DNA of 64,000 nucleotides from Streptomyces sp. NBC_00704 (GCF_036226605.1 NZ_CP109000.1:1-64000); one strand, 5' to 3'; counted from the first letter of the stretch, positions 43,503-53,320 are shown. Numbers and translations: made by a program. Notes: generated by a model not told the origin, from the sequence alone.

Positions 43503-43874
43503 CTAGAGTTTGACGGCCGGTGTGCGGTAGACCTTGCCGTTGCTCATCTGCCAGCCAGTGGCGTGGTCACGGAAGCCCTTCGGGCACTGGTACGACTTGG
43601 AGAAGGTGTCGTAGCCGGGGATCGTGCCGTCCTTGAGGACCTTCGCGTCCTGGCCGCCGGAGCCGACGCACGTTACACCGAACTGGCCTTTGGCGGACCT
43701 GGCGGTCGTGTTCGAGAACTTGACCGTGACCTTGGTTCCACTGTGGCTGATGCACCGCTTGGTCAGCTGGCCGCTGCAGTGCCAGCTGGTGGCGGCGTCC
43801 GCCGATGGGGAGGCCAGCCCGACGAGCGAGACCGTGGTCAGCGCCGCGAGGGCGAGATGGACAACTTTCTTCAT
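43503..43874 (-). CDS. Small secreted cysteine-containing protein
   Basis: A 123-residue protein with a clear Sec signal peptide (KKVVHLALAALTTVSLVGLA, cleavage after PSADA near residue 27). The mature part has four cysteines (TSWHCSGQLTKRC, FGVTCVG, SYQCPKGF) that could form two disulfides, and a beta-rich middle (GTKVTVKFSNTTARSAK). No domain recognised. A strong hairpin follows. ATG at 43874. Confidence 0.78.
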   Translation of the reverse strand: MKKVVHLALAALTTVSLVGLASPSADAATSWHCSGQLTKRCISHSGTKVTVKFSNTTARSAKGQFGVTCVGSGGQDAKVLKDGTIPGYDTFSKSYQCPKGFRDHATGWQMSNGKVYRTPAVKL

Positions 43875-44268
43875 GCGCTACTCCTGGAGAGCTGGTCAGA
43901 TGCATGCGCCAACCCGGAAGCGCGGACATGCCGTCCCCCGATCGGCTGAGCCAGCCCATCAGGACGACCGACGGGCCGTCAAGATCGTTTCGTCCCATAA
44001 GAAGCCAGTTGGGCGGTCCCTCGATGGATCTCCTCGAATGGTCCACATCAGCGCAGGGGGGCGGCGCCGTTCTCGGGCACGGGCAGCCCCGAGCACGGGG
44101 GCTGGCTGCAAAACCGCTGCACCGGCAGCGGCTGGAAACTCAGGATGGCTGCACACCCCAGCGTCTGACCGCTCGGTGCGGCGGCCGGCCTCTCCTGGAC
44201 TCACTCGGCTGCCGGCCGCTGGTGCCGCACGCCCGCGTCGCCCCCACCTCGACCTCTGGCGATCCGTC
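43875..44268. other. No gene supported
   Basis: Upstream region of two divergent genes. Open frames here lack consistent codon bias or family resemblance. The promoter of the secreted protein gene should lie at the left end. Confidence 0.4.
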
Positions 44269-44577
44269 ATGCGGAGGACTGATCCTCGGCTCCTGCGGGA
44301 GCTCGTCAAGCGCTGCGAGACCCTCAGGCGGCGCCTGGTGTCCGGTGGCAGCCCTGAGATGAGGCGCCGACTCGAGGACGCGTCGTACACGCCGTGTGCG
44401 GTCACCGGCACCCGCCAGCTGGACACCGCGCTCTGCATAGCCCATCACCAGCCGGCCGATGCGACGCGAGCAGGCCCTGCGTCACTGATGCGTGCCCGGA
44501 GCCCGCTTCGCACGCTGCTGCCGACTCGTGTTGTTCGTGCAGCACAGGCCCCACTACGCTTGCACTATGACAACTAA
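44269..44577 (+). CDS. DUF5133 domain-containing protein
   Basis: A 102-residue protein from the ATG at 44269: RTDPRLLRELVKRCETLRRR, LEDASYTPCAVTGTRQLDTA LCIAHHQ. The pattern DP-x-LL-x-L-x-x-x-x-E/D-x-L and RLED-x-x-YTLC-x-x-TGT is typical of DUF5133, a short helical Streptomyces family without known function. A further 40-codon frame at 44567-44689 overlaps its end, but I cannot support it. Confidence 0.6.
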   Translation: MRRTDPRLLRELVKRCETLRRRLVSGGSPEMRRRLEDASYTPCAVTGTRQLDTALCIAHHQPADATRAGPASLMRARSPLRTLLPTRVVRAAQAPLRLHYDN

Positions 44578-44694
44578 TCCCGTTCGGCTGCGAGCGGCGA
44601 TCGGGCGAGGGCTTCAGCGCGTGCGACGCGCCGTGGTGGAGTACCACCATTTGCACATGCATCCGTCGGCCTGCTCCAGCCGGGGTTGAGGACG

Positions 44695-45060
44695 GTGAGC
44701 GGCATTCACCAGCAGAAGCGGCCGGGCCGGTTCTCCGTCGAGTCCGAGGTGGTCGACGGCATCGTGGTCGCGACTGTGCGCGGCGAGATCGATGATGACG
44801 TCGTGAACGACTTCGGCGGGGCGCTGTTGTCCCCGGACGCCGCCCTGCCGCCTCGGATCGTCGTGGATTTGAGCGGCGTGACGTTCTTGGACTCCAGCGG
44901 GATCAACGTCTTCATCTCCGCCTACCACCGCGTGAGCGGGGCTGGCGGGTGGCTGCGCATCGCCGGCGCCCCGAACCCAATCCTGGCTCTGATCGCGATG
45001 GTCGGCATCGACAGCCTCATCGACTGCCATCCCGACGTCGAACACGCCCTCGAGGCCTGA
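44695..45060 (+). CDS. STAS-domain anti-sigma factor antagonist
   Basis: A 121-residue single STAS domain from a GTG at 44695 (TTG 44686 possible). VVDGIVVATVRGEIDDDVVN is strand 1-2; the phosphorylatable-serine loop is IVVDLSGVTFLDSSGINVFI with Asp-Ser-Ser-Gly; GGWLRIAGAPNPILALIAMV follows. In the SpoIIAA/RsbV family a kinase-type anti-sigma factor phosphorylates this Ser. An HATPase protein of that type is encoded 0.5 kb downstream (45587). Confidence 0.85.
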   Translation: MSGIHQQKRPGRFSVESEVVDGIVVATVRGEIDDDVVNDFGGALLSPDAALPPRIVVDLSGVTFLDSSGINVFISAYHRVSGAGGWLRIAGAPNPILALIAMVGIDSLIDCHPDVEHALEA

Positions 45061-45147
45061 CCTTCTGCACGCTCAGGGCCTCGCCGTCGGCGTTTCGTCG
45101 ACGGCCAGGCCCTGCTGGGTCAGCAGCCCCCGACGCTGCCGCCTGCA

Positions 45148-45390
45148 CTATCGCCCGCATACGGTCGCCGCCCGGAGCATGGCCGGCTTGTTCACGGGCA
45201 GGCCAGGTGATCCGCCCGAGGCGGTCCAGCTGACCGAAACCCCGGCGTCCGTCTGCGTCACCCGCAAGCCCTGAACGTCGCCGCCCGCGTCGCTCACCAC
45301 GTGGAAACCGGACTGAACCAGGACAGAACGGACCTGCCGAGTGAGATCAGCCGATGCGCCTGGCATGCCAGGCGCCGGCCCGCGAAAGCC
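45148..45390 (-). pseudogene. Unrecognised protein fragment
   Basis: The minus frame reads ADLTRQVRSVLVQSGFHVVS DAGGDVQGLRVTQTDAGVSV SWTASG before diverging. It looks like the C-terminal or middle part of a small Streptomyces protein of unknown function. Neither a start nor a family-consistent end is present. Confidence 0.35.
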
Positions 45391-45586
45391 CAGACCGTGC
45401 CACCCGATTTCTCTCACGCCGATCATGCGGACGCGCGGCTCTCAGACTCGGACATGCGTGAGACGAGTGGCGTCCGGGCGAAGGCCGACCGTAGCGCCGG
45501 GCGGCTGGCCGCCATGGTCGAATTATTCGCTGGCTTGGGGGTAACGGGATCGGGTACTCCAGCGCATTTGGACATGAGGCGGATTT

Positions 45587-46063
45587 ATGGACCTGGCTGG
45601 GCAGGACGAGGGCCAGGAGCCCGTCCTCGAGCGTCCGATCATGGTCTTGGCCGCGTTCGAGGGCAGGGAAGAGATCGGTGCCGCCCGCGACACCGCCCGC
45701 GATTTCCTCACCTCCGTACAGGCCGTCCACGGCCTGCCCGTGTCCAAACGGGCCATGGGCATGGTCCAGCTGGCGGTCAGCGAGCTGATCACCAACGCCC
45801 GCAAATACGCGCCCGGACCCTGCCTGCTCGACCTGGAAATCGTCGAGGGCACCGCCCAGATCAGCGTGTGGGACAGCAGCCCCACCCTGCCCGCGATCCT
45901 GGCGGCCGACCCCGCCCGGATCGGCCAGCACGGCTTGGAGATCGTCATGGCCGTCTCCCAGCGCTTCACCGTCCAACGCGAACCCGTCGGCAAACGCATC
46001 ACCGCAGCCATCACCCTCGCCGACGACCCCGCAGGAGACGTCACCGGCCACCAGATCCTCTAA
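45587..46063 (+). CDS. ATP-binding anti-sigma regulatory protein (HATPase_c_2 type)
   Basis: A 158-residue GHKL ATPase-like protein from the ATG at 45587, with GAGGCGG upstream. ARDTARDFLTSVQ is the N-terminal helix; the N-box is MVQLAVSELITNARKYAPGP (E-x-x-x-N-A), the G1-like part is ISVWDSSPTLPAIL and the lid region IGQHGLEIVMAVSQRFTVQR. These proteins act as serine kinases or anti-sigma factors (SpoIIAB/RsbW class). The STAS protein at 44695 is a plausible partner. Confidence 0.85.
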   Translation: MDLAGQDEGQEPVLERPIMVLAAFEGREEIGAARDTARDFLTSVQAVHGLPVSKRAMGMVQLAVSELITNARKYAPGPCLLDLEIVEGTAQISVWDSSPTLPAILAADPARIGQHGLEIVMAVSQRFTVQREPVGKRITAAITLADDPAGDVTGHQIL

Positions 46064-46140
46064 CCACACGCCGCCAGACCCCCATGATTCGGGGCACGGC
46101 CCTTCGTCCACTCTTCAGCAAAGGCGGTCGCCGCGGGGGC

Positions 46141-47235
46141 TCATGAGGCACTCCGGAAGACGGTGGCCGGGCCGATGACTTGGGGTCCGAATTTGTCGCG
46201 GACGCTCGATGGCCGCTCCGGCCACCAGCCGGGCTTCCCGGGTGCCGTCGAGGCTGATCTGCTGGGCGACCTGGTCGACGCCGACCAGGTCCTCCCCTTT
46301 CAATGCAAGTGCGGCCGGGCGGCCGCGTCGCAGGCCCGCGGCGTCCATCAGCCGGTAGGCCAGGGCGCGCAGGTCGTCGTCGTGTCCGGACGGCTCCGGA
46401 AGGCGGCGGCTCTTCTCCCACGTAGCCCCGCCGGCGAACTTCAGGGTCAGCGTCACGCCGCGGGCGGCCTGACCACGTCGGCGCAGCAGGTGTGCGAGCT
46501 GGACGACGAGGTCGAGGAGGGCGCCGCGGACGTCGGCGCCGTCCACGAGATGCCGCGGGAAGACCTGGCGCACGGTCGCGGCGGCGGGCAAGGCGCGGGG
46601 GACGACGGGGCGAGGGTGGATGCCGCGGGCGCGGTCGGCCGCGGTGCGCCCGGCCCGGCCGCCCAGCAGGCGCTGCACCGCCTCGGTGGGGATGGCGGCG
46701 AGCAAGCCGACGGTGTGGATGCCGTAGTCGTGCAATCTTGCGGCCTGGCGGGGTCCGATGCCGTGCAGGGCGTTCACCGGCAGCGCGCCCAGCCAGTCGG
46801 CGGCCTGGTCTCGGGCGACGGCGAGGACGCCGCCCGGCGCATTGATCCGGGTGGAGGAGGTGGCGGCGACGGTGGGTCCGATGCCGATGCGGATGTCGAC
46901 GCCGACGCGGGACAGGGTCCGCACCCGCAGCATCTCCCCCAGCTGCCGGGCGTCGGCACGGTGATAACGCAGGGCGCCCTTGAGCTCCATCAGGGCCGCG
47001 GTCGGGGGCAGAGCCTGCACCACCGGGGACAGCTCCGCCATCTCCTCCACGACCTGCCGGTAGGTCTCCTCCGGCAGCCGGTCCGGCAGCGCACATGCAA
47101 CGCCGCCGCTGGGCGAGGCCGGGCGCACCGGCCGGACGGTGCGGTCACCGGCAGGCGGGCCGCAGGTGAACGAACAGGAGGCCCGCAACTTCGGGATCTC
47201 CACCGGCCGGGTGAATGCCCGGATGGCGCAGCTCA
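46141..47235 (-). pseudogene. Y-family DNA polymerase-like gene with frameshifts
   Basis: The core reads VVQALPPTAALMELKGALRY, GVDIRIGIGPTVAATSSTRI, LPVNALHGIGPRQAARLHDY, VGLLAAIPTEAVQRLLGGRA and GVTLTLKFAGG, matching the palm, HhH fingers and little-finger parts of actinobacterial DinB/ImuB-type proteins. At the start the frame changes near 47160 (LLFVHLRPA then GDRTVRPVRP). At the end it changes near 46205, where the true tail RDKFGPQVIGPATVFRSAS and its stop at 46141 are visible. No proper start codon. I read it as an inactivated lesion-bypass polymerase. Confidence 0.68.
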
Positions 47236-47304
47236 GCGTGCGGCTGGCTCCAGACGTTGCTGAAGTGATCACTGTTGATGTCCCCCACAGTCTGGAGAGA
47301 GACC

Positions 47305-47646
47305 ATGATGGGTATACGTATGGCTGTTGCGGCCACTGCGCTGGCTGCCGCCGCGGTTCTGGCTGGTTCCGGCGTGGCATCGGCCGGTGACGGCTCCGGA
47401 GAAGACATGGTCCAGCAGGTGCTGGACGCGCGATGCAACGACTTCACCGCTCAGGAGGGCCTGATCAACGTCAATCAGGGCCCCGTGTGCATCCACTTCG
47501 GCTCTGCAGACGCCGGCACCCACACCACCGGCAGCGCGGACGACGACGGCGACGGCGAAGGCCAGAGCACCGTCTCCTGCAACTCCTTCGTGGACCAGCA
47601 CGGTCTGATCAACGTCAACGAGGGCCCGGTCTGCATCGACTTCTGA
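47305..47646 (+). CDS. Small secreted protein with two 22-residue cysteine repeats
   Basis: A 113-residue protein from the ATG at 47305, with GGAGAGAG upstream. A Sec signal peptide ends at GVASAGD. The mature chain has two near-identical units, CNDFTAQEGLINVNQGPVCI and CNSFVDQHGLINVNEGPVCI, each with two cysteines 18 residues apart, joined by a Gly/Asp/Thr-rich linker of about 30 residues. It ends with the second unit. I know no named family. Size, secretion and repeated hydrophobic GLINVN suggest a surface or assembly role, but that is inference. Confidence 0.75.
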   Translation: MMGIRMAVAATALAAAAVLAGSGVASAGDGSGEDMVQQVLDARCNDFTAQEGLINVNQGPVCIHFGSADAGTHTTGSADDDGDGEGQSTVSCNSFVDQHGLINVNEGPVCIDF

Positions 47647-48139
47647 GCCCCCGCTGACGACGGGCGAACGGAGCGTGCTGGTCGCCGCACGCTCTGCCGC
47701 GGTGCTGGCCTCACGCGCACACGCGGGCGACGCCTGACCTGCCAGCCATGTCATCACCTCATGCCAGGCGACTCGTTCTTCCGCCTCGGTTCCCCACCGC
47801 CAAGTGAAGGGCGAGTCGTCGCACATCAATTCCTCCCGCACCGACCGACACTGTCAGCCAGGTGACGACGCGCGACCGGGCTCATCTCCACCTCTCAGCA
47901 GGCGAGCCATGGGGTGACCGAGGAGCTCGCGGTCGCACAGCTATCGAACACCGCACACGCGGAGGCGGGCGGTGACTTCGTCCGCAACATGCGCGTCCAC
48001 CACGCTCCCAGGCAACGCGGGTTCCCTCTCATTCGTCGACATCTTCCGACGGCACCGACGGGCTCGACGGTCACGCTCCAGGCCATCTCGTCCGCGCCGC
48101 GTACGAGGTGGCGCGGAGCGGGTGGGGACGGCCTGAGGA
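47647..48139. other. No complete gene supported
   Basis: A minus-strand frame from 47823 (CDDSPFTWRWGTEAEERVAW HEVMTWLAGQAS) has some coding character but runs antisense into the secreted-protein gene. Another from about 48040 (REPALPGSVVDAHVADEVTA RL) stops early. Both may be relics. Confidence 0.3.
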
Positions 48140-48355
48140 CTACGCCGCTGTTCCCGGCCTGGCTTCCCACGGGGCGCCGGTCGGTCGGGTCAGCCCGTCA
48201 TCCGTCACCAGCCGACGCTCCGGCGCAGTCGCATCCAGCTCCCAGTAGTGCAGGCAATCTTCGCACCGGACCCCGTCGACCAGGACCTCGTCCTCCCCCT
48301 TCGGGCAGTCCGTGCCGTCCCCGCGCCCTGGGCACGTATCCCTTGTAGTCCCCAT
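48140..48355 (-). CDS. Small cysteine-containing hypothetical protein
   Basis: A 71-residue protein from the ATG at 48355: GTTRDTCPGRGDGTDCPKGE DEVLVDGVRCEDCLHYWELD. Four cysteines, two of them in a C-E-D-C pair, suggest a small zinc ribbon. No family name known. It lies upstream of nothing obvious on the same strand; the next genes are the exporters. Confidence 0.5.
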   Translation of the reverse strand: MGTTRDTCPGRGDGTDCPKGEDEVLVDGVRCEDCLHYWELDATAPERRLVTDDGLTRPTGAPWEARPGTAA

Positions 48356-48611
48356 GCGTCCGACCGTGCGCCGCCCGGTGCGTGTCCGTGGAGAGGGCGT
48401 GCCCGGCGCACAGGCGCTCACCGGGGGCAACACGTCCCAGCACCTGCCAGAAGCCCCATGAGCGGTCCCGACGACTGCACCGCCAGCGCTCATCTCGGCC
48501 CATAAGCTGAACTCGGCGAGCGAAACGACGATCGCAGGCCAGAAGCGCAGGTCGTCGGCGGGCAGCTGCTGGCCCCAGCGGCCGCCCGCGTGGTCGGCTC
48601 ACCGCCCCGCT

Positions 48612-50363
48612 TCAGCGGACGTCTTCGCCGATCGGAAGAGGAGCCGACGGGTTCGTGTCGTCGGGTGTGTGAGGGGTGATGAAAACGGTGTGATGAGCGT
48701 GGCGCACTGACGAGAGGCGGTGGGTGGCCATGACCACCGCACGTGTCTCGGCGAGATGGTTCAGGGTGCTCATTACTCGCTGTTCGGCGGCATCGTCCAG
48801 CTGGGACGTCGGCTCGTCCAGCAGGAAGAGGAGGGCGTCGCTCAGCAGGGCGCGAGCCAGCACGAGGCGTTGGCGCTGGCCCCCGGACAGATCCCGGCCG
48901 CGGCCCAGGCGCGTGTCGAGTGTCCGGGGAAGTCGCCGAACAGCTTCGTGCAGTCCCACTGTTTCCAACGCCTCCCACAGGTGCTGCTCAGGGATCGGGT
49001 GGTCCCGGCCCATCTGCAGGTTCTCCCGGATCGTGCCCTCCAGCACACTGGCGTGCTGGTCGACGTAGGCGATGTGACGGCGAAGATCTTGAAGCGGCCA
49101 GGCATCGATGTCTTGTCCCAGGATCCGGAGGCACCCTTCGTCGACTTCGGCGAAGCGGCTGATCAGGGCGAAGACCGTGGATTTCCCGGCTCCGGAAGGC
49201 CCGGTGAGAGCCGTCAGGCCGGTGGTGGGAATGGTGAAGGACAGGTCCTGGAACGTGGGCGTCGCCCCTGGGTAGGTGAAGCTGACGTTCTGGAAGCTCA
49301 CGGCCTCCTGACCTGTCGCGATTACGGGACCGACGAGGCTGTGCGGTGGTTCGGCGGGTTCGGTCAGGAGCCCGAGCAGAAACGTGAGGCGGGCCCGGGC
49401 GGCCCGTCCTGCCCGGAGCTGTCCGACACCGAGCACGGCAACGGTGATCGGCGAAGTGAGGTACAGCAGGAGGAAGAAGAAGGCGCTGAAGGTGGCACTC
49501 GGCAGTTCGTTGGCGGTGATTCGCTGGGCCGCGAAGACGGTGACGGCGACCACGGCCACCTGCTGCCCCAGGGTCACCAGGGGACCCATCAGCGACTGAA
49601 GGCGTGCGGTGGTAGTCGTGGCGGTGCTCAGGCGGGCTGCGGTGTGTCCGAGCCGTGCGACCGCCATGGGCTCGTGACGGTACGCCTTGATGGCTGTGAA
49701 TGCGGCCAGGGTGGCGAACAACCGCTGCCCGAGGTCTGCGAGGGCGGATTGCTGGGCGTCGGCCGCCCGCCGAGTTCGCGCGATGACGCCTGCCAGTGGC
49801 ACTCCCGCGGTGGCGAAGGCGCCCAGGGTGAGCACGGTCAGGGCAGGGTCGAGACAGGCCATGGCCGTGAGGGTGACGGCCGTACCGAGCGCCGCCACGG
49901 GGAGGTGGACCAGTGCGGCCTCCGCCCAGGCGCGTACGAGGGAGCAGTCGGACGTGATACGGGCGCTGATGTCACCGGCTCCCTGTGCCTCGAGCGCAGC
50001 CACTGGCAGCCGCATCACATGGTCGATGATCCGGCGTCGTAGTCGCAGCACGAGATCCTCGCCGGCCCGGGCGAGCAGCCAGCCGCTTCCCGCCTGGCAC
50101 CCCGCAGCGGCCAGGGCCAGGGCACTGAGCCAGAGCACCGGTCCTGCGACCGGCCCATGGCGGGTGAGGGCGACGATCGTGCCCGTGATCGCCCAGGGCA
50201 GAGCCAGCCCCGCCCCCGTCGAGAACCATGCCGAGGCCGCGGCGAGGAAGAGCATCCCCCGGCTGCCCCGCGTCAGCTCGGCCAGCGGCAGACTGGCTCG
50301 GACGCCCGAGGCGGCAACCGGCCGGGGTGGCGGGACGTCTGTCGTCGCTGCGCCGCGGACCAT
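48612..50363 (-). CDS. ABC exporter half-transporter (fused membrane and ATPase domains)
   Basis: A 583-residue protein: six membrane helices at about residues 35-310, then an ATPase domain. Walker A is LTALTGPSGAGKSTVFALIS, the Q-loop HIAYVDQHASVLEGTIRENL, the signature DLSGGQRQRLVLARALLSD, Walker B LLFLLDEPTSQLDD and the switch His in VVMATHRLSSV. This is the lipid/peptide exporter (MsbA-like) class, which works as a dimer; no second half-transporter is present, so a homodimer is likely. Last gene of the minus-strand block with the PKS, 301 bases after the MMPL gene. The start ATG 50363 lacks a clear ribosome site; earlier starts are possible. Confidence 0.85.
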   Translation of the reverse strand: MVRGAATTDVPPPRPVAASGVRASLPLAELTRGSRGMLFLAAASAWFSTGAGLALPWAITGTIVALTRHGPVAGPVLWLSALALAAAGCQAGSGWLLARAGEDLVLRLRRRIIDHVMRLPVAALEAQGAGDISARITSDCSLVRAWAEAALVHLPVAALGTAVTLTAMACLDPALTVLTLGAFATAGVPLAGVIARTRRAADAQQSALADLGQRLFATLAAFTAIKAYRHEPMAVARLGHTAARLSTATTTTARLQSLMGPLVTLGQQVAVVAVTVFAAQRITANELPSATFSAFFFLLLYLTSPITVAVLGVGQLRAGRAARARLTFLLGLLTEPAEPPHSLVGPVIATGQEAVSFQNVSFTYPGATPTFQDLSFTIPTTGLTALTGPSGAGKSTVFALISRFAEVDEGCLRILGQDIDAWPLQDLRRHIAYVDQHASVLEGTIRENLQMGRDHPIPEQHLWEALETVGLHEAVRRLPRTLDTRLGRGRDLSGGQRQRLVLARALLSDALLFLLDEPTSQLDDAAEQRVMSTLNHLAETRAVVMATHRLSSVRHAHHTVFITPHTPDDTNPSAPLPIGEDVR

Positions 50364-50664
50364 GAGGCGGCCGCCGTGCGGAGTTCCCCTGGACCGCCGC
50401 CTGCCGCGGTCAGTGACCCCTTCGCCCGGACGTGCTCCCGGATCCCCGGCTGGATGCGCGCGTACCGCGGGCATCAGGGCTCCCGCCGAACATCGTTGGC
50501 CCCATAGTGCTGTCTCATCCCGTACAGGGCCGTGCGGAAGTACGTGCGCCGCAACAGCCTTCTGCTGTGGGTCTGTGTGGCAACCCATGGACGTCCAGGG
50601 TCAGTTCCTCGCTCCACAGCTGTAGTGCGATGTCGGGGTGGAAGTCGCCTGCGGATCCAGGTCC

Positions 50665-52923
50665 TCACTGCTGTCGGGCCGCGCGCCGACCCGCCTCGCA
50701 GGTCTCGTCCGCACGGTGCTGATCGATGCCTTCCAGACTCACCGTTGCCGCACTCACCGTTGCCGCTGCGCCGCGGCGCAGTGTGGGTGACCACCAGTTG
50801 GCCCGTCCGGCCAGCTGCATGGCGGCGGGAACGAGGATGCCGCGGACCACGGTGGCGTCCAGGACGACGACCGCCGCCATGGTCGCGCCGAGCACCACCA
50901 GGAGGGTGACCCGGGAAAGAATCAGTGCTCCCATACTGACGGCAACGACCAGGGCGGCGGCGGTGAACAGTCTGCCCGTGCGCTCGATCCCGAACACGAT
51001 GGAGCTGGTGTTCTCGCCGGTGCGCTGCCATTCCTCGGCCATCCGGGCGATGAGGAAGACCTCGTAGTCCACGCAGAGACCGAAGGCGAGCGCGCTCGCC
51101 AACAGTGGCATGGTGATCTCCAACGACGGCTCGCCTCCGCCGGCCGGCGGTCCGCTGAGACGCAGATCCTGGAAGAGCAGGACCATTAGACCGAGAGCGG
51201 CGGTGAGACTCAAACCACCGAGGACTGCTGCCTTTACCGCCAAGACCGGACTCCTGGTGAACGCGAGCAGGCCGACGAGGGTGCCCCCCAGCATCAGTCC
51301 CGCCCACCAGGGCAGCGCGGTGCGGATCTGCGCCGTGGTGTCGGCGAGTTGGGCGGCGACCCCCGCGACGTAGGCCGGTCCGGGCGCTGGCGTGGCACGC
51401 AGTGCGTCGACCAGAGCGACCGTGGACGCGGACTGGGGCGGCCCTGCCGCAAACACCACGAGCAACGTTCCGGTCCCTGGTTGCAGGTCGGACTGCCGAG
51501 TCTTGACGAGCCGCCCCGTGGCATAGTCACCTGCCAGAGTGCTCACCCCGGCTTGGCCCGGCAGTCCAGCCAGGCGCCGGGCATAGGCGTCCAGGGCCGC
51601 CGAGCGCGCCGCAGGATCGGTCTTCGGCAGAACGACGGTCAGTTGCCGCTCAGGGGGGTTCGGGAAGTCCGCGCGGACGTCGTCGGCGACAGCGTGTGCC
51701 TCCGCCCGGGCCGGCAGGATGGATTCGTCCATCAGCGCCGGCCGCAACCAGATGGCCGGCAGGGCCAGGGTCAGGAGCGTCACCGCTCCCATGCTCGCCC
51801 ACAGCAGCGGCCGTCTGGTCACCGCCTTGGCGATGCGGCGCCAAGTCGGGCTGACCGATGCCTCCAGCGGCGACCGCCGCCAGGGCAGACCGCGGAAAGG
51901 GTCGAACCGTTCCAGGCGGTCGCCGAGCGCTGCGAGCAGAGCGGGAAGCACGACCAGGGTGGTGATCGCGCAGGACACGACGACGATGATCGAGGTGAGG
52001 GCCAACGAACGGACCAGGCCCAGCGGGAAGACGAGCAGGGCCGCCATGCACCAGACCATGGTGAGCGCACAGAACATCACCGAACGGCCGGCCGTGCACA
52101 TGGCTTGGACGACCGCGGCCTCGCCCCCGAGCCCCCGGGCCCGCTCTTCGCGGTACCGGGACAGCGTGAACAGGCCGTAGTCCACGGCCAGTCCGAAGCC
52201 GAGTGCGAAGCTCAGGTTGGCTGCGAAGACCGACACGGGCAGGAGCCGGCTGCCGGCGGCCAGAACCGCGAGCGACCCGGTCACGGCCAGTCCACCGATC
52301 AGTACGGGCACCAATGTGGCGCCGAAGGATCCGAAAACCAGGACGAGCACAGCCGTGATGAACGGCAGGGCCAGCAACTCGGAACGAAGCAAGTCATGCT
52401 CCGCCTGAGCCGTGCCCTGCACGTTGATCCAGCTCCGCCCGGTGGCCGACAGTGCCAAGCGGGGGACCGCCGCACGCAGGGCGGGCACCAGAGTGCCGGC
52501 CGTCCTGGCTTCCTGCGACTCATCTCCCTTCAGGTCGATCCGCAGGAGGGCGCCCCTGCCGTCCGCCGAGCGCAGAGCCTCGAGCCCGGTGGTCCAGTAC
52601 GAGAGTGCCGATCGGACTCCGGGAGACCGCTGGGCCAGTTCCGTCACCTGACGGCCTTGCGCCGCAACGTCACGGGAGTCGACCGCCCTCCCCGGTCGGG
52701 CGTACAACACCAGGTCCGCTGTACCGGCACCGAACTTCTGTGCCATGTGCTCCGCCCGCTCAGCCGCCGTGTCCTCGGCGGCGTAGCCCCCATTGGACCA
52801 GCGGACTCCGGCGCTCAAGCCCACTGCGGCGCACGCCACGATCAGCAAAGCCGCCAGACTCAGTACCGACCGGCGATGCCGGAACGACCAGCGTGCCAGC
52901 ACACCCACGGCATCGGTCAGCAC
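50665..52923 (-). CDS. MMPL-family (RND-type) lipid/metabolite exporter
   Basis: A 752-residue protein from a GTG at 52923. It has two repeats of one N-terminal helix, a periplasmic loop and five helices. Family marks are FALGFGLAVDYGLFTLSRYR EERARG in the first half and ASALAFGLCVDYEVFLIARM AEEW in the second, with the conserved Asp-Tyr pairs that carry proton flow. Relatives include mycobacterial MmpL proteins, which export PKS-derived lipids, and ActII-3 of actinorhodin. It lies 397 bases downstream of the PKS stop, same strand. I infer that it exports the PKS product. The gap 52924-53320 contains no gene. Confidence 0.88.
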   Translation of the reverse strand: MLTDAVGVLARWSFRHRRSVLSLAALLIVACAAVGLSAGVRWSNGGYAAEDTAAERAEHMAQKFGAGTADLVLYARPGRAVDSRDVAAQGRQVTELAQRSPGVRSALSYWTTGLEALRSADGRGALLRIDLKGDESQEARTAGTLVPALRAAVPRLALSATGRSWINVQGTAQAEHDLLRSELLALPFITAVLVLVFGSFGATLVPVLIGGLAVTGSLAVLAAGSRLLPVSVFAANLSFALGFGLAVDYGLFTLSRYREERARGLGGEAAVVQAMCTAGRSVMFCALTMVWCMAALLVFPLGLVRSLALTSIIVVVSCAITTLVVLPALLAALGDRLERFDPFRGLPWRRSPLEASVSPTWRRIAKAVTRRPLLWASMGAVTLLTLALPAIWLRPALMDESILPARAEAHAVADDVRADFPNPPERQLTVVLPKTDPAARSAALDAYARRLAGLPGQAGVSTLAGDYATGRLVKTRQSDLQPGTGTLLVVFAAGPPQSASTVALVDALRATPAPGPAYVAGVAAQLADTTAQIRTALPWWAGLMLGGTLVGLLAFTRSPVLAVKAAVLGGLSLTAALGLMVLLFQDLRLSGPPAGGGEPSLEITMPLLASALAFGLCVDYEVFLIARMAEEWQRTGENTSSIVFGIERTGRLFTAAALVVAVSMGALILSRVTLLVVLGATMAAVVVLDATVVRGILVPAAMQLAGRANWWSPTLRRGAAATVSAATVSLEGIDQHRADETCEAGRRAARQQ

Positions 52924-53320
52924 GCAGGGACCGTACTTGCCATGACGAAACCGTCCGAGACGACAACGCGGACGTACCGGCCACGGTTGCTCGATCGAGC
53001 CGTCGGCCTCGGCGCCCGGGCTGATCGCAACCGTGCGGTTGTGCACACACCACCGCGGGCCATGGTTTCCCTGCTGGGCATCAACATGACGAATCTCCTT
53101 AGCATCGATCGGGGGAGGAAAGCCGCTCCGCCTGCGGTGGCCACGTGGCCTGATCAAGGGCCGGTGGCGGCTCCCGGTGCACCGGCCCGTCCGTGGAGCC
53201 TCAGGTCGTGCATCGGAAGCGATGGGCGGCCGATCCCGTACCCCGCACCGGGTGGCCGTCCTGCGACGGGTGACCGTCCGGAAGTGACGCGGGCCTTCCG
53301 GGCGGCAACCGGTATGGCGT

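Noticed and set aside
44567..44689. A 40-codon frame between the DUF5133 and STAS genes
   Set aside because: No conserved feature, overlaps the previous gene, and lacks a ribosome site.
48720..50042. A 440-codon plus-strand frame opposite the ABC exporter
   Set aside because: Shadow frame produced by GC-rich codons; no family resemblance, whereas the minus strand has all ABC motifs.
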